From Symsagittifera roscoffensis (lineage: Eukaryota > Xenacoelomorpha > Acoela > Convolutidae): a stretch of DNA of 60,000 nucleotides. The position numbers and the translations under genes were made by a program. How positions within the stretch are numbered: position 1 is the stretch's first letter; each line of letters begins with the position of its first letter. A model generated the notes under the pieces. That model saw only the letters and a list, made by a program, of their open reading frames with translations, searched no databases and was not told the origin of the DNA. Shown one piece after another: positions 36,467 through 46,068 of the stretch. The stretch covers positions 3,818,539 to 3,878,538 of the forward strand of contig NC_087070.1 in the NCBI RefSeq assembly GCF_963678635.1, read 5' to 3'.

Positions 36467-38605
36467 TCAGCCTATACTTAAATAATATTTCTTATGTAGA
36501 TATACTTGTATGTTCGTATCAGAGAATATCACGTGTACAAGCGCGTACAATTCCCGAGGATGCAGTCTTCCTCTATTTGGATCGTACACTGGAAGCGAGA
36601 GCTCCTTCACGTCCATTTCCACAAGGAAGTCCCTCAGCCTTGTCAAAGACAAGACTAGGTTTTCTGGGTCCACGTGCTGCTTCTCCGTCGCCCTCGTTAC
36701 CAAGAAGCACAAGTACTTTCCCGGTATCTGCGACACCGCCGGAGGTAAGGCTGCTATGCCCCCTATCCCTGGTCTTTGCTTCCAAAGGAATTCCACGTTT
36801 TTATATTCCCTCTTAAAATCTGCCGCTAGCGCCGTCCTAAAACTCATGTCTGCGGTGATTGCTATCGCACATGTTCTATTTGTGAGTATGAAATCACTGT
36901 CTGTTAGTATTATGTTACTGGAATATTCATTTGGTAAATTAAAATATGACTCAACTACCCTGCCTATGTCAGGTTTCTTAGGTTCTTCGCCTGTTTCTGC
37001 TTCTAAGTCTCCTGTTTCTCTTGCTATTCTCAATTTTTTTATTATCAAGTTTTCAGTGTGGGTAATTCCTACCCCCACTCCCCGGACAAAAATATCCATC
37101 GGCGTCCCCGTCGATCGCATACCGGGTATTAAGTCAAGATTAGAAGCTGGAATGAGTAGTCGTCCTTCCTGGGCAGCCCAGGAAGGATCATCTCGTTCGG
37201 TCTTAATGTATTTCGCGCTTTCACGATCTACGTCTTGAATCCTAACGCTGGTCTCTTTAGGGTCTGATGTCATTTCGTTCAGCCACTCTAAGACACGCAG
37301 GTTCGTTTGGTCTTGTTCATATGACTGCTGTTGCTCATCGTCAAATTCTACCTCGGGTTTCGACCAGTCGTCAACCCACTCATCGTTATGATCATCGACT
37401 ATGTCAATGTCTTGTGACACAGTTATTTCTTCTAAACCCACTACTTCCTCCACTATTTTCTTTAGATCTATCCTATCCACTACAAAGTCGTCACCGTAAG
37501 GGTTGTATTTCTTTCTTGGTCTCGTCCCGTCCTTCTGGCGAGTCTGCATCGTGAACGGAAGATCTGGTTCCATGTTCTTGGGAACCTCTGTCTGTTCGGA
37601 ATCCTGCCAATCTTCCTCTGCGTAGGGCAAGGTTTCATCGTCCGCTTCGATCTGTTCGTTTGGATCCAGGTCCAATGGTGCATCCGTACCTTCCTCTACG
37701 ACTTCGTTTCCATCGTTCTTCTCCCTGGTGCCTTTTTCATTGACCTCACAAGCAGGATCCATCATTAGATAATCCCCTTCTTCCATGTCTGCAGGTATAC
37801 ACCAGTCTTCTGTCGATGGATTGTGTGGCTTGATGTTCTCGTAGTGGGCGGCTCGGCCAGTACTCAGTCTATAAAAGCGTCCCTCCTGGTGTACCTCCGT
37901 AATCATGAAGGGTCCACTCCATTTCTTTAGAAGTTTCTTTGTCCCTTTCGGTGGTATAACGTTCTGAAATACCCATACATAGTCTCCCACCGAGTAAGCT
38001 TTTGCGCCAGCTGCTTTCTTGTCGAATCTTTTCTTTTGCCTTGCCTGTGCTTGCTGAGTATTTCGTCTACACAGATCGTTCAACTCCTGTTGACGTCTGA
38101 TCACATCCCTTACGTAAACCTGTGGAGATGTTTTCTTCCCCTCATACTCTGGGTAGAAGAATGTCAAGGGTAAAGACTTCTCGTGTCCCGTCAGCATCAT
38201 GTGTGGACTGACCCCAGTGGTGGAGTGTTGCGTGCTATTATAAGCTCCCATCACCTGTGGAAGGTATCTGTCCCAATCGGTCATGTACCTGGAACAATAT
38301 ACCCTCAGCATCGACACTAACGTCCTATTCTGTCTTTCCACTAAGCCATTCGTCTGAGGATGGTATGTCGTGGAGTGAGCCTGAGCGACTTGTGACCGTC
38401 TCATAAGCTCTTTCGTAAGCTCGCCTACGAAAGCCGTTCCATTGTCCGATTGAAACGTCATTGGACAACCATGTCTTGCTATCCACGTATTGATCAGGTG
38501 GTCGCATGTCTCTTCCGCCGAGGCAGTTATGCAGGGCACGGCCTCTGCATACTTCGTGAAGTGATCTATCATGACCAAGACTTGGTTGTAACCGCTGTCT
38601 GTCAT
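36467..38605 (-). CDS. ORF1 segment: integrase core and C-terminus fused to macro domain (copy B)
   Basis: One open frame of 712 residues running from just after the first integrase Asp, through SDNGTAFVGEL and TTYHPQTNGLVERQNR (second Asp and Glu), the GPFMITEV/AHYENIKPH fold, a ~300-residue acidic linker, and the macro domain (about the last 160 residues, 36467-36960). It proves that macro domain and pol are one polypeptide in this family. The macro part matches copy A almost residue for residue (NRTCAIAITADMSFRTALAA; DVKELSLPVYDPNRGRL). No stop or splice site separates them. Confidence 0.88.
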   Translation of the reverse strand: MTDSGYNQVLVMIDHFTKYAEAVPCITASAEETCDHLINTWIARHGCPMTFQSDNGTAFVGELTKELMRRSQVAQAHSTTYHPQTNGLVERQNRTLVSMLRVYCSRYMTDWDRYLPQVMGAYNSTQHSTTGVSPHMMLTGHEKSLPLTFFYPEYEGKKTSPQVYVRDVIRRQQELNDLCRRNTQQAQARQKKRFDKKAAGAKAYSVGDYVWVFQNVIPPKGTKKLLKKWSGPFMITEVHQEGRFYRLSTGRAAHYENIKPHNPSTEDWCIPADMEEGDYLMMDPACEVNEKGTREKNDGNEVVEEGTDAPLDLDPNEQIEADDETLPYAEEDWQDSEQTEVPKNMEPDLPFTMQTRQKDGTRPRKKYNPYGDDFVVDRIDLKKIVEEVVGLEEITVSQDIDIVDDHNDEWVDDWSKPEVEFDDEQQQSYEQDQTNLRVLEWLNEMTSDPKETSVRIQDVDRESAKYIKTERDDPSWAAQEGRLLIPASNLDLIPGMRSTGTPMDIFVRGVGVGITHTENLIIKKLRIARETGDLEAETGEEPKKPDIGRVVESYFNLPNEYSSNIILTDSDFILTNRTCAIAITADMSFRTALAADFKREYKNVEFLWKQRPGIGGIAALPPAVSQIPGKYLCFLVTRATEKQHVDPENLVLSLTRLRDFLVEMDVKELSLPVYDPNRGRLHPRELYALVHVIFSDTNIQVYLHKKYYLSIG

Positions 38606-41600
38606 TCATATCTTCTGGTGATCTATCTGCACCACCTCGTTGAATTCAGACGACTCAATCGACTGTAAAGGAAATCGCAACTTCCTTGGATCCTTGACCT
38701 GTTGGCATGACAGGTAGGCTGTTACCCATTTCTCACATGCCTTTTTCATTCCAGGCCACTCAAAGCGCTTCAGGATCCTCTGATACACTTTGTCGATCCC
38801 TTGATGGCCCATCTGATCATGCGACGTGAATAATAGTTCTGTCTGATAGAGTTGCGGCAACACTATCGCGTTATATTTGTATAAGACCTTGTCTTCTTCT
38901 CTTCTCCTGCAAGCCACGATCCCGTCTTTGTTCAGATATAATCTCCCCTCCTTCTGCATGAAGTATTGTCTCAGGATCCTATAGCTGTCTTCTTCTAGGT
39001 CACCTTTGTCAGGTGCACCGTTTTCTATCCACCTTTTTAGGTTGCTTGTCATGCGATCATTTCTCTGCGCCCTTAGAAGGTCCGAGAGTCTGTATCTCGC
39101 CTTCAAGTACGTCTTCATGACCCTCATCTGACTATTCAGCTCGTTGGGCTGATGTGTGTCTTCTTCCATCTTAACACACCAAATCTTCGCCAACGGTTGT
39201 GTTTCTTGCTGAAACGATTGAAGATCAGTCCTGACTGCCTCTTTCTGTGGCAATAAGCTCATCGAACGTTTCGATACTGCTATTGTTTCTAAGTCATCCG
39301 CTGCGTTGTCAAAGACACTTTCGCTCGGTATAAGGTAGCGATCGCTGTCCGGATCCTGGTACACCTCTCTGTCCAGGTCTCTCGCCCGAGTTTCCACTAG
39401 TAGCGTGTGTATCGCTAGTTCTGACAGTTCTGATCCCGAGGTCGAATTCCTGTCGGAATAGGTATCCATTCCTGAGTTTCGGGAATCATTATCCGTCGAA
39501 GGTGTTGTGCTGGAGACTGCACGCTCCTCCAGATCATGTCTGTATTTCCTTCGCATCCATCTGAACTCCCCGGACAAAACCTTGTTCTCTAGGTCCTGTT
39601 TCTCATCAGGAATTTTCTCGTCTATCTCGGACTCCCCGGACCAATTCACTTGTCCCGGGTGTTGATCTTGTGATCGCTGGTTTTTCTCCTCATCCTTCTC
39701 CCCGGACAAATAGTCTTGCAGCAGATTTTGTTTTACAACTTCACCGTCTTTATCCCGGTCTACAAAGGTGACAGTTTTCTTTTGCCTGCCGCTCTCCTGT
39801 CCTTTCTGTCCGTAAGAAGTACTGGTTAAAATCTCTTGAGGTATTGAGGATACTAGTTGCTGAACTATTGTCCTACAATCCCTCTCGTTCTCTTCGTGTT
39901 GTCGTCTGGACGGCATGATCTTCACCTTCTCACTGATTGTCAGCGACGCCACTGCTGCTGTCCACTCGGGGTCATCTCTGGTCACTTCTCTTTCTAACAA
40001 TCCACCCAGCATCCGCATTACTTGTGGTGTGACTTGCACCGTTTTATCCAATAATGAGAGGCTGTTTATATTCATGCGAGAGAGTTCTTGCTGGACCAGG
40101 TTCGAGCGCAGCAACAAATCCAAGGGGACCAGATCCTCCTTGGACAGGATCTTTATCTCGGCTGCTTTCTCTACAGGTAACTCAGGATGCCCTGGAATTG
40201 GATGTCCAGACTTATCCAACCATCTCGTTAAGGGAAGCGCTTCATAAGTTTCTTTGTCCAGAAACGAGAATCCCTCCTTTACTTCCGCCTGATTGGCCTG
40301 CTTCTGCTCCAATCTTTCATAGAATTCAGTTTTCTTACTGAGGCTGTCAGCATTCTGGTGTTTGTCACGCATCCTATGTTCGATTATCATATGGTAGCCA
40401 TCCAGTCTTACTATCCACCTACCAATATAACTCTGATCCATCGAGTAGGTCTTCAACCAGGATAACGCTCTGTTGTCCACGCGTAACTTGAAGGGAGCGC
40501 TCCCCAAGTATGCACGGTACTTCTCCACGAAGGTGACTACTGCAAACATTTCTGCTTTTGGTGCGCCATATTTCATCTCTGTGTCACTCAAGACTTTGCT
40601 GCCGTATGCAATGGGACGGAGAACTGTTCTTCCGTTCCATTCTTGCTCTTGATGCAATATTCCTGAGATGGCCACCACCGATGCGTCTGTGTCAAGAACA
40701 TACATGCCCTTTTCTGTAGGCATGCCCAGCACTGGCGCTTCGCACAGTTCCCGCTTTATGTTCTCGAAAGCAATCTGTGCCTCATCGTTCCATTCGAACT
40801 TCTTCCCTTTGTTGCGCATCAGCTTCTGCATCGGATACACCTTGTCCGCATATCCTTTAATGAATTCACGGTAGTAATTGGCAAACCCCAGGAAGCTCAT
40901 TAGCTGTGTGTCCGTCCTCGGAGCCTTCCATGTCAGCACAGCCTCTACTGCTTCTGGATCTGGCCTCACACCATGCCTGTCCACCATTCTTCCCAGGTAC
41001 TTGATCGAATCCCTAAGGATTTCACATTTCGATGGTTTGCATTTCAAGCCTGCTCTTTTCATACATCCGAAGACCTCATCGAGCCGATCAATGTGATCCT
41101 CCAGGGTCGGTGTCGCTATGACTACATCATCCACGTAGCACATCAAGAGATTCCCGTACTTTTTGGTCACTCCTGTCAAAGCCTGAGCCATCAGCCTTTG
41201 AAAAGTTGCTGTTGCATTGCACAAGCCGAGGGGCATCCTCTTCCACTGGTACAACCCCAATTCGCACGCGAAACCTGTTTTCTCCCTATCCTTTTTCCGC
41301 AAGGGAACCTGCCAGAAGGCAGAACCTAAGTCCAATGTGGTGAAGAACTTGGCATCACCAAGTTTAGATAGGCTCTCGTCTATTCGCGGTATCGGGTACG
41401 CATCTTTTATCGTTACCGCGTTCAAGTAACGAAAGTCGCAACAAAATCTAAGCTGCCCCCCTTTCTTTTTCGCCATTACTACTCCGCAAGCCCATGGCGA
41501 TTTCGAGGGTTCTATCATGTCGTATTCAAGCAACATTTCTATTTCCGCTCGGCACGCTTCCGATTTATGTGGCGTCATTCGCCTTGCGCCTTCCCTATGG

Positions 41601-42229
41601 GGAACGGCGCCCTCTTCTAGTTCGATTTCGTGTTCGACGAAATTACAGCAACCGATGTCCGCCTTATGTTTTGAAAATACTTCGGCGTTCCGATTTAGGA
41701 GGTCCCGCAATTTTTCGAAATCTCCCTCACCTATTTTTCCTTTTAAATGTTCTATCTCTGGCAAAACCGGTTTGTCAGATTCTAGTTCGTATGACGAGGG
41801 GCGTTCCGGAAAATTCGAGCAGCTTGATAAGCCGTCGTCCGTTTCGGATTTCATTGAAAACAATTTATGAATAGATTTTAATTCATTAATTCTCTTTAAG
41901 ATTTTATCTTTATTTGCATGATAAGGACAGTCTTTCACACTATATTTCTTCGAGTTTTCTGTCTCCTCATAGTCGGTCCTCATCGGCAAGGCGTAGCCAA
42001 GCTTCTTTCCACGCTGGATTGAAACCGTGGTGTCCAGTGTGTTCAACAACACACTGACACACAGTCCGTTTCGCGTTACCGAGAAGCTCCGGCCTAAGAT
42101 CACCGAACTCTGACTATTTGGATTCGGTACTAAGCAAACCTGTTTGCTATCACTTAACGAATTTAAACTTCTCATTCTAAAAATTGCTACTACAGCTTGT
42201 CCTGGTTGTAACTTTACTTTTCTATCCAA
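38606..42229 (-). CDS. pol: ORF1 segment: linker, RT, RNase H and integrase N-terminus (copy B)
   Basis: 1,207 residues, with the RT frame unbroken where copy A has two frameshifts. AKKKGGQLRFCCDFRYLNAV and YVDD (41126-41137) mark RT, LDTDASVVAISGIL RNase H, and the HHCC finger with VQIDHQKI the start of integrase. The spacer has a third LSGE/WSGE repeat that copy A lacks (22 residues more). It ends at TGA 38606-38608, where copy A has TGC, three residues after the first catalytic Asp of integrase. Confidence 0.95.
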   Translation of the reverse strand: MDRKVKLQPGQAVVAIFRMRSLNSLSDSKQVCLVPNPNSQSSVILGRSFSVTRNGLCVSVLLNTLDTTVSIQRGKKLGYALPMRTDYEETENSKKYSVKDCPYHANKDKILKRINELKSIHKLFSMKSETDDGLSSCSNFPERPSSYELESDKPVLPEIEHLKGKIGEGDFEKLRDLLNRNAEVFSKHKADIGCCNFVEHEIELEEGAVPHREGARRMTPHKSEACRAEIEMLLEYDMIEPSKSPWACGVVMAKKKGGQLRFCCDFRYLNAVTIKDAYPIPRIDESLSKLGDAKFFTTLDLGSAFWQVPLRKKDREKTGFACELGLYQWKRMPLGLCNATATFQRLMAQALTGVTKKYGNLLMCYVDDVVIATPTLEDHIDRLDEVFGCMKRAGLKCKPSKCEILRDSIKYLGRMVDRHGVRPDPEAVEAVLTWKAPRTDTQLMSFLGFANYYREFIKGYADKVYPMQKLMRNKGKKFEWNDEAQIAFENIKRELCEAPVLGMPTEKGMYVLDTDASVVAISGILHQEQEWNGRTVLRPIAYGSKVLSDTEMKYGAPKAEMFAVVTFVEKYRAYLGSAPFKLRVDNRALSWLKTYSMDQSYIGRWIVRLDGYHMIIEHRMRDKHQNADSLSKKTEFYERLEQKQANQAEVKEGFSFLDKETYEALPLTRWLDKSGHPIPGHPELPVEKAAEIKILSKEDLVPLDLLLRSNLVQQELSRMNINSLSLLDKTVQVTPQVMRMLGGLLEREVTRDDPEWTAAVASLTISEKVKIMPSRRQHEENERDCRTIVQQLVSSIPQEILTSTSYGQKGQESGRQKKTVTFVDRDKDGEVVKQNLLQDYLSGEKDEEKNQRSQDQHPGQVNWSGESEIDEKIPDEKQDLENKVLSGEFRWMRRKYRHDLEERAVSSTTPSTDNDSRNSGMDTYSDRNSTSGSELSELAIHTLLVETRARDLDREVYQDPDSDRYLIPSESVFDNAADDLETIAVSKRSMSLLPQKEAVRTDLQSFQQETQPLAKIWCVKMEEDTHQPNELNSQMRVMKTYLKARYRLSDLLRAQRNDRMTSNLKRWIENGAPDKGDLEEDSYRILRQYFMQKEGRLYLNKDGIVACRRREEDKVLYKYNAIVLPQLYQTELLFTSHDQMGHQGIDKVYQRILKRFEWPGMKKACEKWVTAYLSCQQVKDPRKLRFPLQSIESSEFNEVVQIDHQKI

Positions 42230-45200
42230 AAAACTGGTACTTTATTTTCGTTTGTTATTATCCTATTAATTGGTCTCTTAACATACTTTCGGTCCGGGTT
42301 TCTAATCCGTATCAGACCGTTGTTCAAATCAATCATCACGTCAAAATTCCTGACAAAATCTCTGCCCAAGATGAATTAGTCGGCATCGTCCAGATTCTCT
42401 ACCACCAGGAAGCTCATCCAAAGATCTCGTCCTCCCATGTGAAGGACCGTTATCGGTGTTCTTCCGGCTACGTAGGTGGCTCCTCGATTGGCTGCGGCCA
42501 AACGGAGATTCGTTGGAATTAGATCTTCCCGCGTGAAGCCCATTCTTTCCCAAGTTTTTATCGGCATCACACTCACTACCGCTCCTGTGTCCAGAAGCCC
42601 TGTGACTCCGATTTTTGTTCCGTTGGTGTCGAGCAGGTGTGCTGTCACATCTGCTTCATATCCAATGTGTACCGCGTCTTGTTCCATCATGGCGTCATGG
42701 CCTATCCTGCGGACTTTGAGTTCCTCTTCACCCAAATAGATCTGCCCTATTTGGTCATCATCTTTTGTTACATAAGTCCTGGTGTAGATACTGATCCCAT
42801 CCACGTTCAGCATCACTTGATACGGCCCATAGACTTCTAGGTAGCGTCCATGAAGTTTCTTCATGCGAGGGCCACCCGTGGTCAGTAGTGCCCTCACAGC
42901 CCTCGACTCGGTGCGTGGCTCCATCTGCCTCAGATAGTCTGCATATGTGTCCAAATGCATCAAAGTGAACTCAGACGGTTCACTCAGATTTCTGATTACC
43001 TGATGCCCTGCCACCGAGATTATCGACTGTATTTTACTTCCTTGCGGTGCCATACCGAACCTCTGACCAGAGATAACATTAAGTTTCATGCTCAAGCTGC
43101 TTGGTGCTTTTGCCTCTTCAACTTCCGTTGCTTCAAAGGCGTTCAGTTGCTCCTGTAATTTTTCATTCTCCAGCTCGAGTTTCACCTTTTGCTCAATCTC
43201 TTTCGTCACTAGTTCCTGCTGTACTCTATTTATAGCATCCCTCGCAGCTGCCCTATAATCGATTTTGAAATCATCGGCCGCAGTTGCTGGTTCCGGTTCA
43301 CGTGCTTCCTCTGTTACCGCTTGCATTTTCTTTGCTACCAGCTCTTGAGGTTTATCCTTTCTGCGTGCCTCCGCTTCACTCAAAAGTCGAGCCTTGCTGG
43401 CTTTCACTCCTGACAAAGCTTCTTCATGTCTTGGATGCTTGATGTCTGCCACTGCATCCCAGAATTGCGGACAATCTGATTTAAAATGACCTTCCAAGTT
43501 ACAAAAGAAACACCTCGGGCCGAATTTCGCAATTACTCCTCTCATGAAATCCTCATGATCCAACTCTGACGCATCTTCGTCCTCGAGGCTAAAGCCTATT
43601 GCTTTCATGCCTTGTTTGTAAGCTGGGCATGCTGACACATGATGGTCTGTTGAACTGCAATTAGCACAAGAACGTCTCTTGTCCATATCATCCCTCGGTT
43701 TATACCAATTGTTCCCTTGGTTTGCTGGTCCGTTGTTAAATTTTCCATAATTGTTCTTGTAATATCCAGATCTCGAAGGAGGTTTCAACAAAAGATACTC
43801 TTTTGATTTGAGCCTCAACTCCTCCGGTGTTGGCGCATTAGTTGATAGTGGTGTGTAATGCGTTGCTAGCATCGTACGAAGTTCATCATTTTTCACACCA
43901 TCGATGAATTTTGAGGCTACGGCCAGGTTCATCCTTCGGTTTGACTCATCCGGTTGGCTGCGTCTTCTCAGCATTTCCAAATCATCGAGAAACTTGTCTA
44001 TTGTTTCATCTTCTCGTTGCCTCCGTTTCTCGAAGCGCATCATCGCCTGGTGCCCCTGCACCCCTGATCCGAAACGGTTTAACAAGATTTCGAAGATTTT
44101 CTCAGCAGTGTCACGTTGATACTGTTTCTTGGCCATGACACAGTTCAGGGCTGTCCCTTCTAAGTTGCTGGTGAGCGCGCTGCATTCCTGTCTCTCCGAC
44201 AAGTCCTCTTCCTCGAAATGCAGCTTCATTACCTCTATCCAGGTATCAATACAGCCATCAGATTCGTCTTTGTAGCATCTTGGTTTCTTAAAGACTCTTC
44301 TGGACTTCTCACTGCGTTCATTGGTTCTTGATAACCTCGTCAGGAATGTCTCTAAAGACCTGTTCAGGGGTTCAAATGCTGTGGCCATTGCCGTAGCATC
44401 CCTTGAGTGTCCCGCTTGAGTGTCCTCACACCTTGTCGAAGGCTCTGTGTGCGGTGCATCCCTGCAATCCGAATCACCATGAGCGTTTCCCGCTTGGCCC
44501 ATGTGACTCCTCCTCGGGCTTGTATGCCCCATGTTGCCAGAATCGCTTCTCCCAGTCGCATGTGTGCTTTGCGTTGGTCGTTCGTTCGAGGTTTGTCTGT
44601 TCCCCGTTGAACTTGCTTTACTGTTCGGGCCCCATGCTGTATTACCCCTTGTGGCATAGCCTGATGAACTGCCCCTGCCTCTAGTGGATCCATACGTCTT
44701 CCTCCTTTGATGTTCATTGAAGTTCACCCTCGGTTCCCTGCTTGGACCTCCCGAGTTCGGCTCTCCTTCTTTTGGTCCACTCTTGCTGCTTAGTAGCCCG
44801 TCCAACCTATCCATGATAGCCTGAGTTCGCCTCTCCATCATCGCGTCTATCTTTGTGTCAAGAGACCCAAGAGACTGCTCTTGCTGAATTCTTAACTTCT
44901 CCATGTCGGCTCTTAAGCGTAACTCCCTCTGTTCCGCCTCTCTTGTCATTCGCGACAAGTTCCTCGTCATATGTTCGTCCGTTCTTTCTTTCAAGCGTTT
45001 TTTGCTTCTGCCAACTTCTTGTCTGTTGCGGTTTATTTCTTCCCGCAGACTTTCTCTTTCAATGTGAACTGCTCTTTCTAGTTCACTCATCCTTATCGAC
45101 ATCTGTTCATTTTGTTCTCCTAAACTGCCCACTATGTTGTTTAAGGCTTCCTCTAGTGCTGCCCCGTTATCCATGAGTGGCGTCACTAGTGGTGGTGTAA

Positions 45201-45319
45201 CCCTGTCGGTCCCAGGTAGCTTCGTGCTGGTTGAGATCCGGGCCTTGACTCTCTGTCTCAACGTCTTCTCATTATCTATTTCAGGATCCGCTAACGCGTT
45301 GCCTAGCCCTCTGGTTCTA
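42230..45319 (-). CDS. gag: ORF1 segment: Gag capsid part, two zinc knuckles, protease (copy B)
   Basis: It continues Gag in the starting frame after the TAG at 45322-45324. Coiled coil, gag capsid-type domain, CANCSSTDHHVSAC and CFFCNLEGHFKSDC (both CCHC knuckles complete here), then protease LLDTGAVVSV (42581-42591). TAA at 42376-42378 replaces a CAA Gln codon between DDAD and FILGRDF, within the protease. The frame then continues to ~42230, where one T of a T run is missing relative to copy A. The short T run invites the question of programmed frameshifting, but copy A reads this site in frame. Confidence 0.9.
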
Positions 45320-45321
45320 CT

Positions 45322-46068
45322 CTATCCAGTCTGTGGCTCTGAACTTGTCATAATCGCGAAGTCTTTGGACTGGCCCGGTGTGTTTACCTCTTTGCTTATC
45401 GTTGTCACTACACCAAATTTGTCCATGGTTCCAGTCTCCCTTCCGACGTATGCCTCATTCTCCTGGATCGAACTATCGACGCAGACTTGAGATCCAAAGT
45501 CCCCTTGCTCCTCTTCATCCTCTTCCTCCTGGGACTCACCATCGTTTCCTGCTCCTCCTCCCATGCTGAATGGAAAGATGTTTCCGAAGGTGTTCTTCAT
45601 TCTTTTTGAGAATGATGACGACGTTGTTTGCTTCCCAGTTCCGCTTGCCATCATAGTGATGTCTGTCGGAGATCTTCTAGTTGTCGCTACTTCAGTTGAG
45701 ATGTCGGACAGTTCCGACATCTCTTCCCGATCCAATGTCCCGGTGGAAGTGGCAAAATCGTGGCCTTGTTCTACCGGAGTAGATTCACTCGCCAGCCTTC
45801 TGCCTCTCCCTTCCAGTCCATTTACTTCCTGGTTGTCGTTCATGGTATGGTCCGTATTGACCTCCACTTCTAACAGTTCTCTTCGCTCTTCTGAGGTCTT
45901 CTGACTTCTCGTTTCAACCATTCTGCCTGAAACCGTCTCCTCTTTATCGGACCGAGATCGCTTGATCCAATCCACAAAAGGATCGGTCATCGTTTTTCTT
46001 TGCTCTTCAGGTATGAATTTCCTAGAGCTATTACCTCGTTTTGGTATCCTTGACTTGTCTAAACTCAT
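45322..46068 (-). CDS. gag: ORF1 segment: Gag N-terminus (copy B)
   Basis: ATG at 46066-46068 starts the same protein as copy A (MSLDKSRIPKRG). 248 residues, acidic and Ser/Thr-rich, probably disordered, to TAG at 45322-45324, where copy A has GAG. Few residues differ from copy A. Confidence 0.85.
   Translation of the reverse strand: MSLDKSRIPKRGNSSRKFIPEEQRKTMTDPFVDWIKRSRSDKEETVSGRMVETRSQKTSEERRELLEVEVNTDHTMNDNQEVNGLEGRGRRLASESTPVEQGHDFATSTGTLDREEMSELSDISTEVATTRRSPTDITMMASGTGKQTTSSSFSKRMKNTFGNIFPFSMGGGAGNDGESQEEEDEEEQGDFGSQVCVDSSIQENEAYVGRETGTMDKFGVVTTISKEVNTPGQSKDFAIMTSSEPQTG

Noticed and set aside
27132-46068. Alternative genetic code or programmed readthrough explaining the in-frame stops
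   Set aside because: Stops of all three kinds occur, at different places in the two copies, and the partner copy has ordinary Gln, Glu, Gly, Cys, Trp or Arg codons there.
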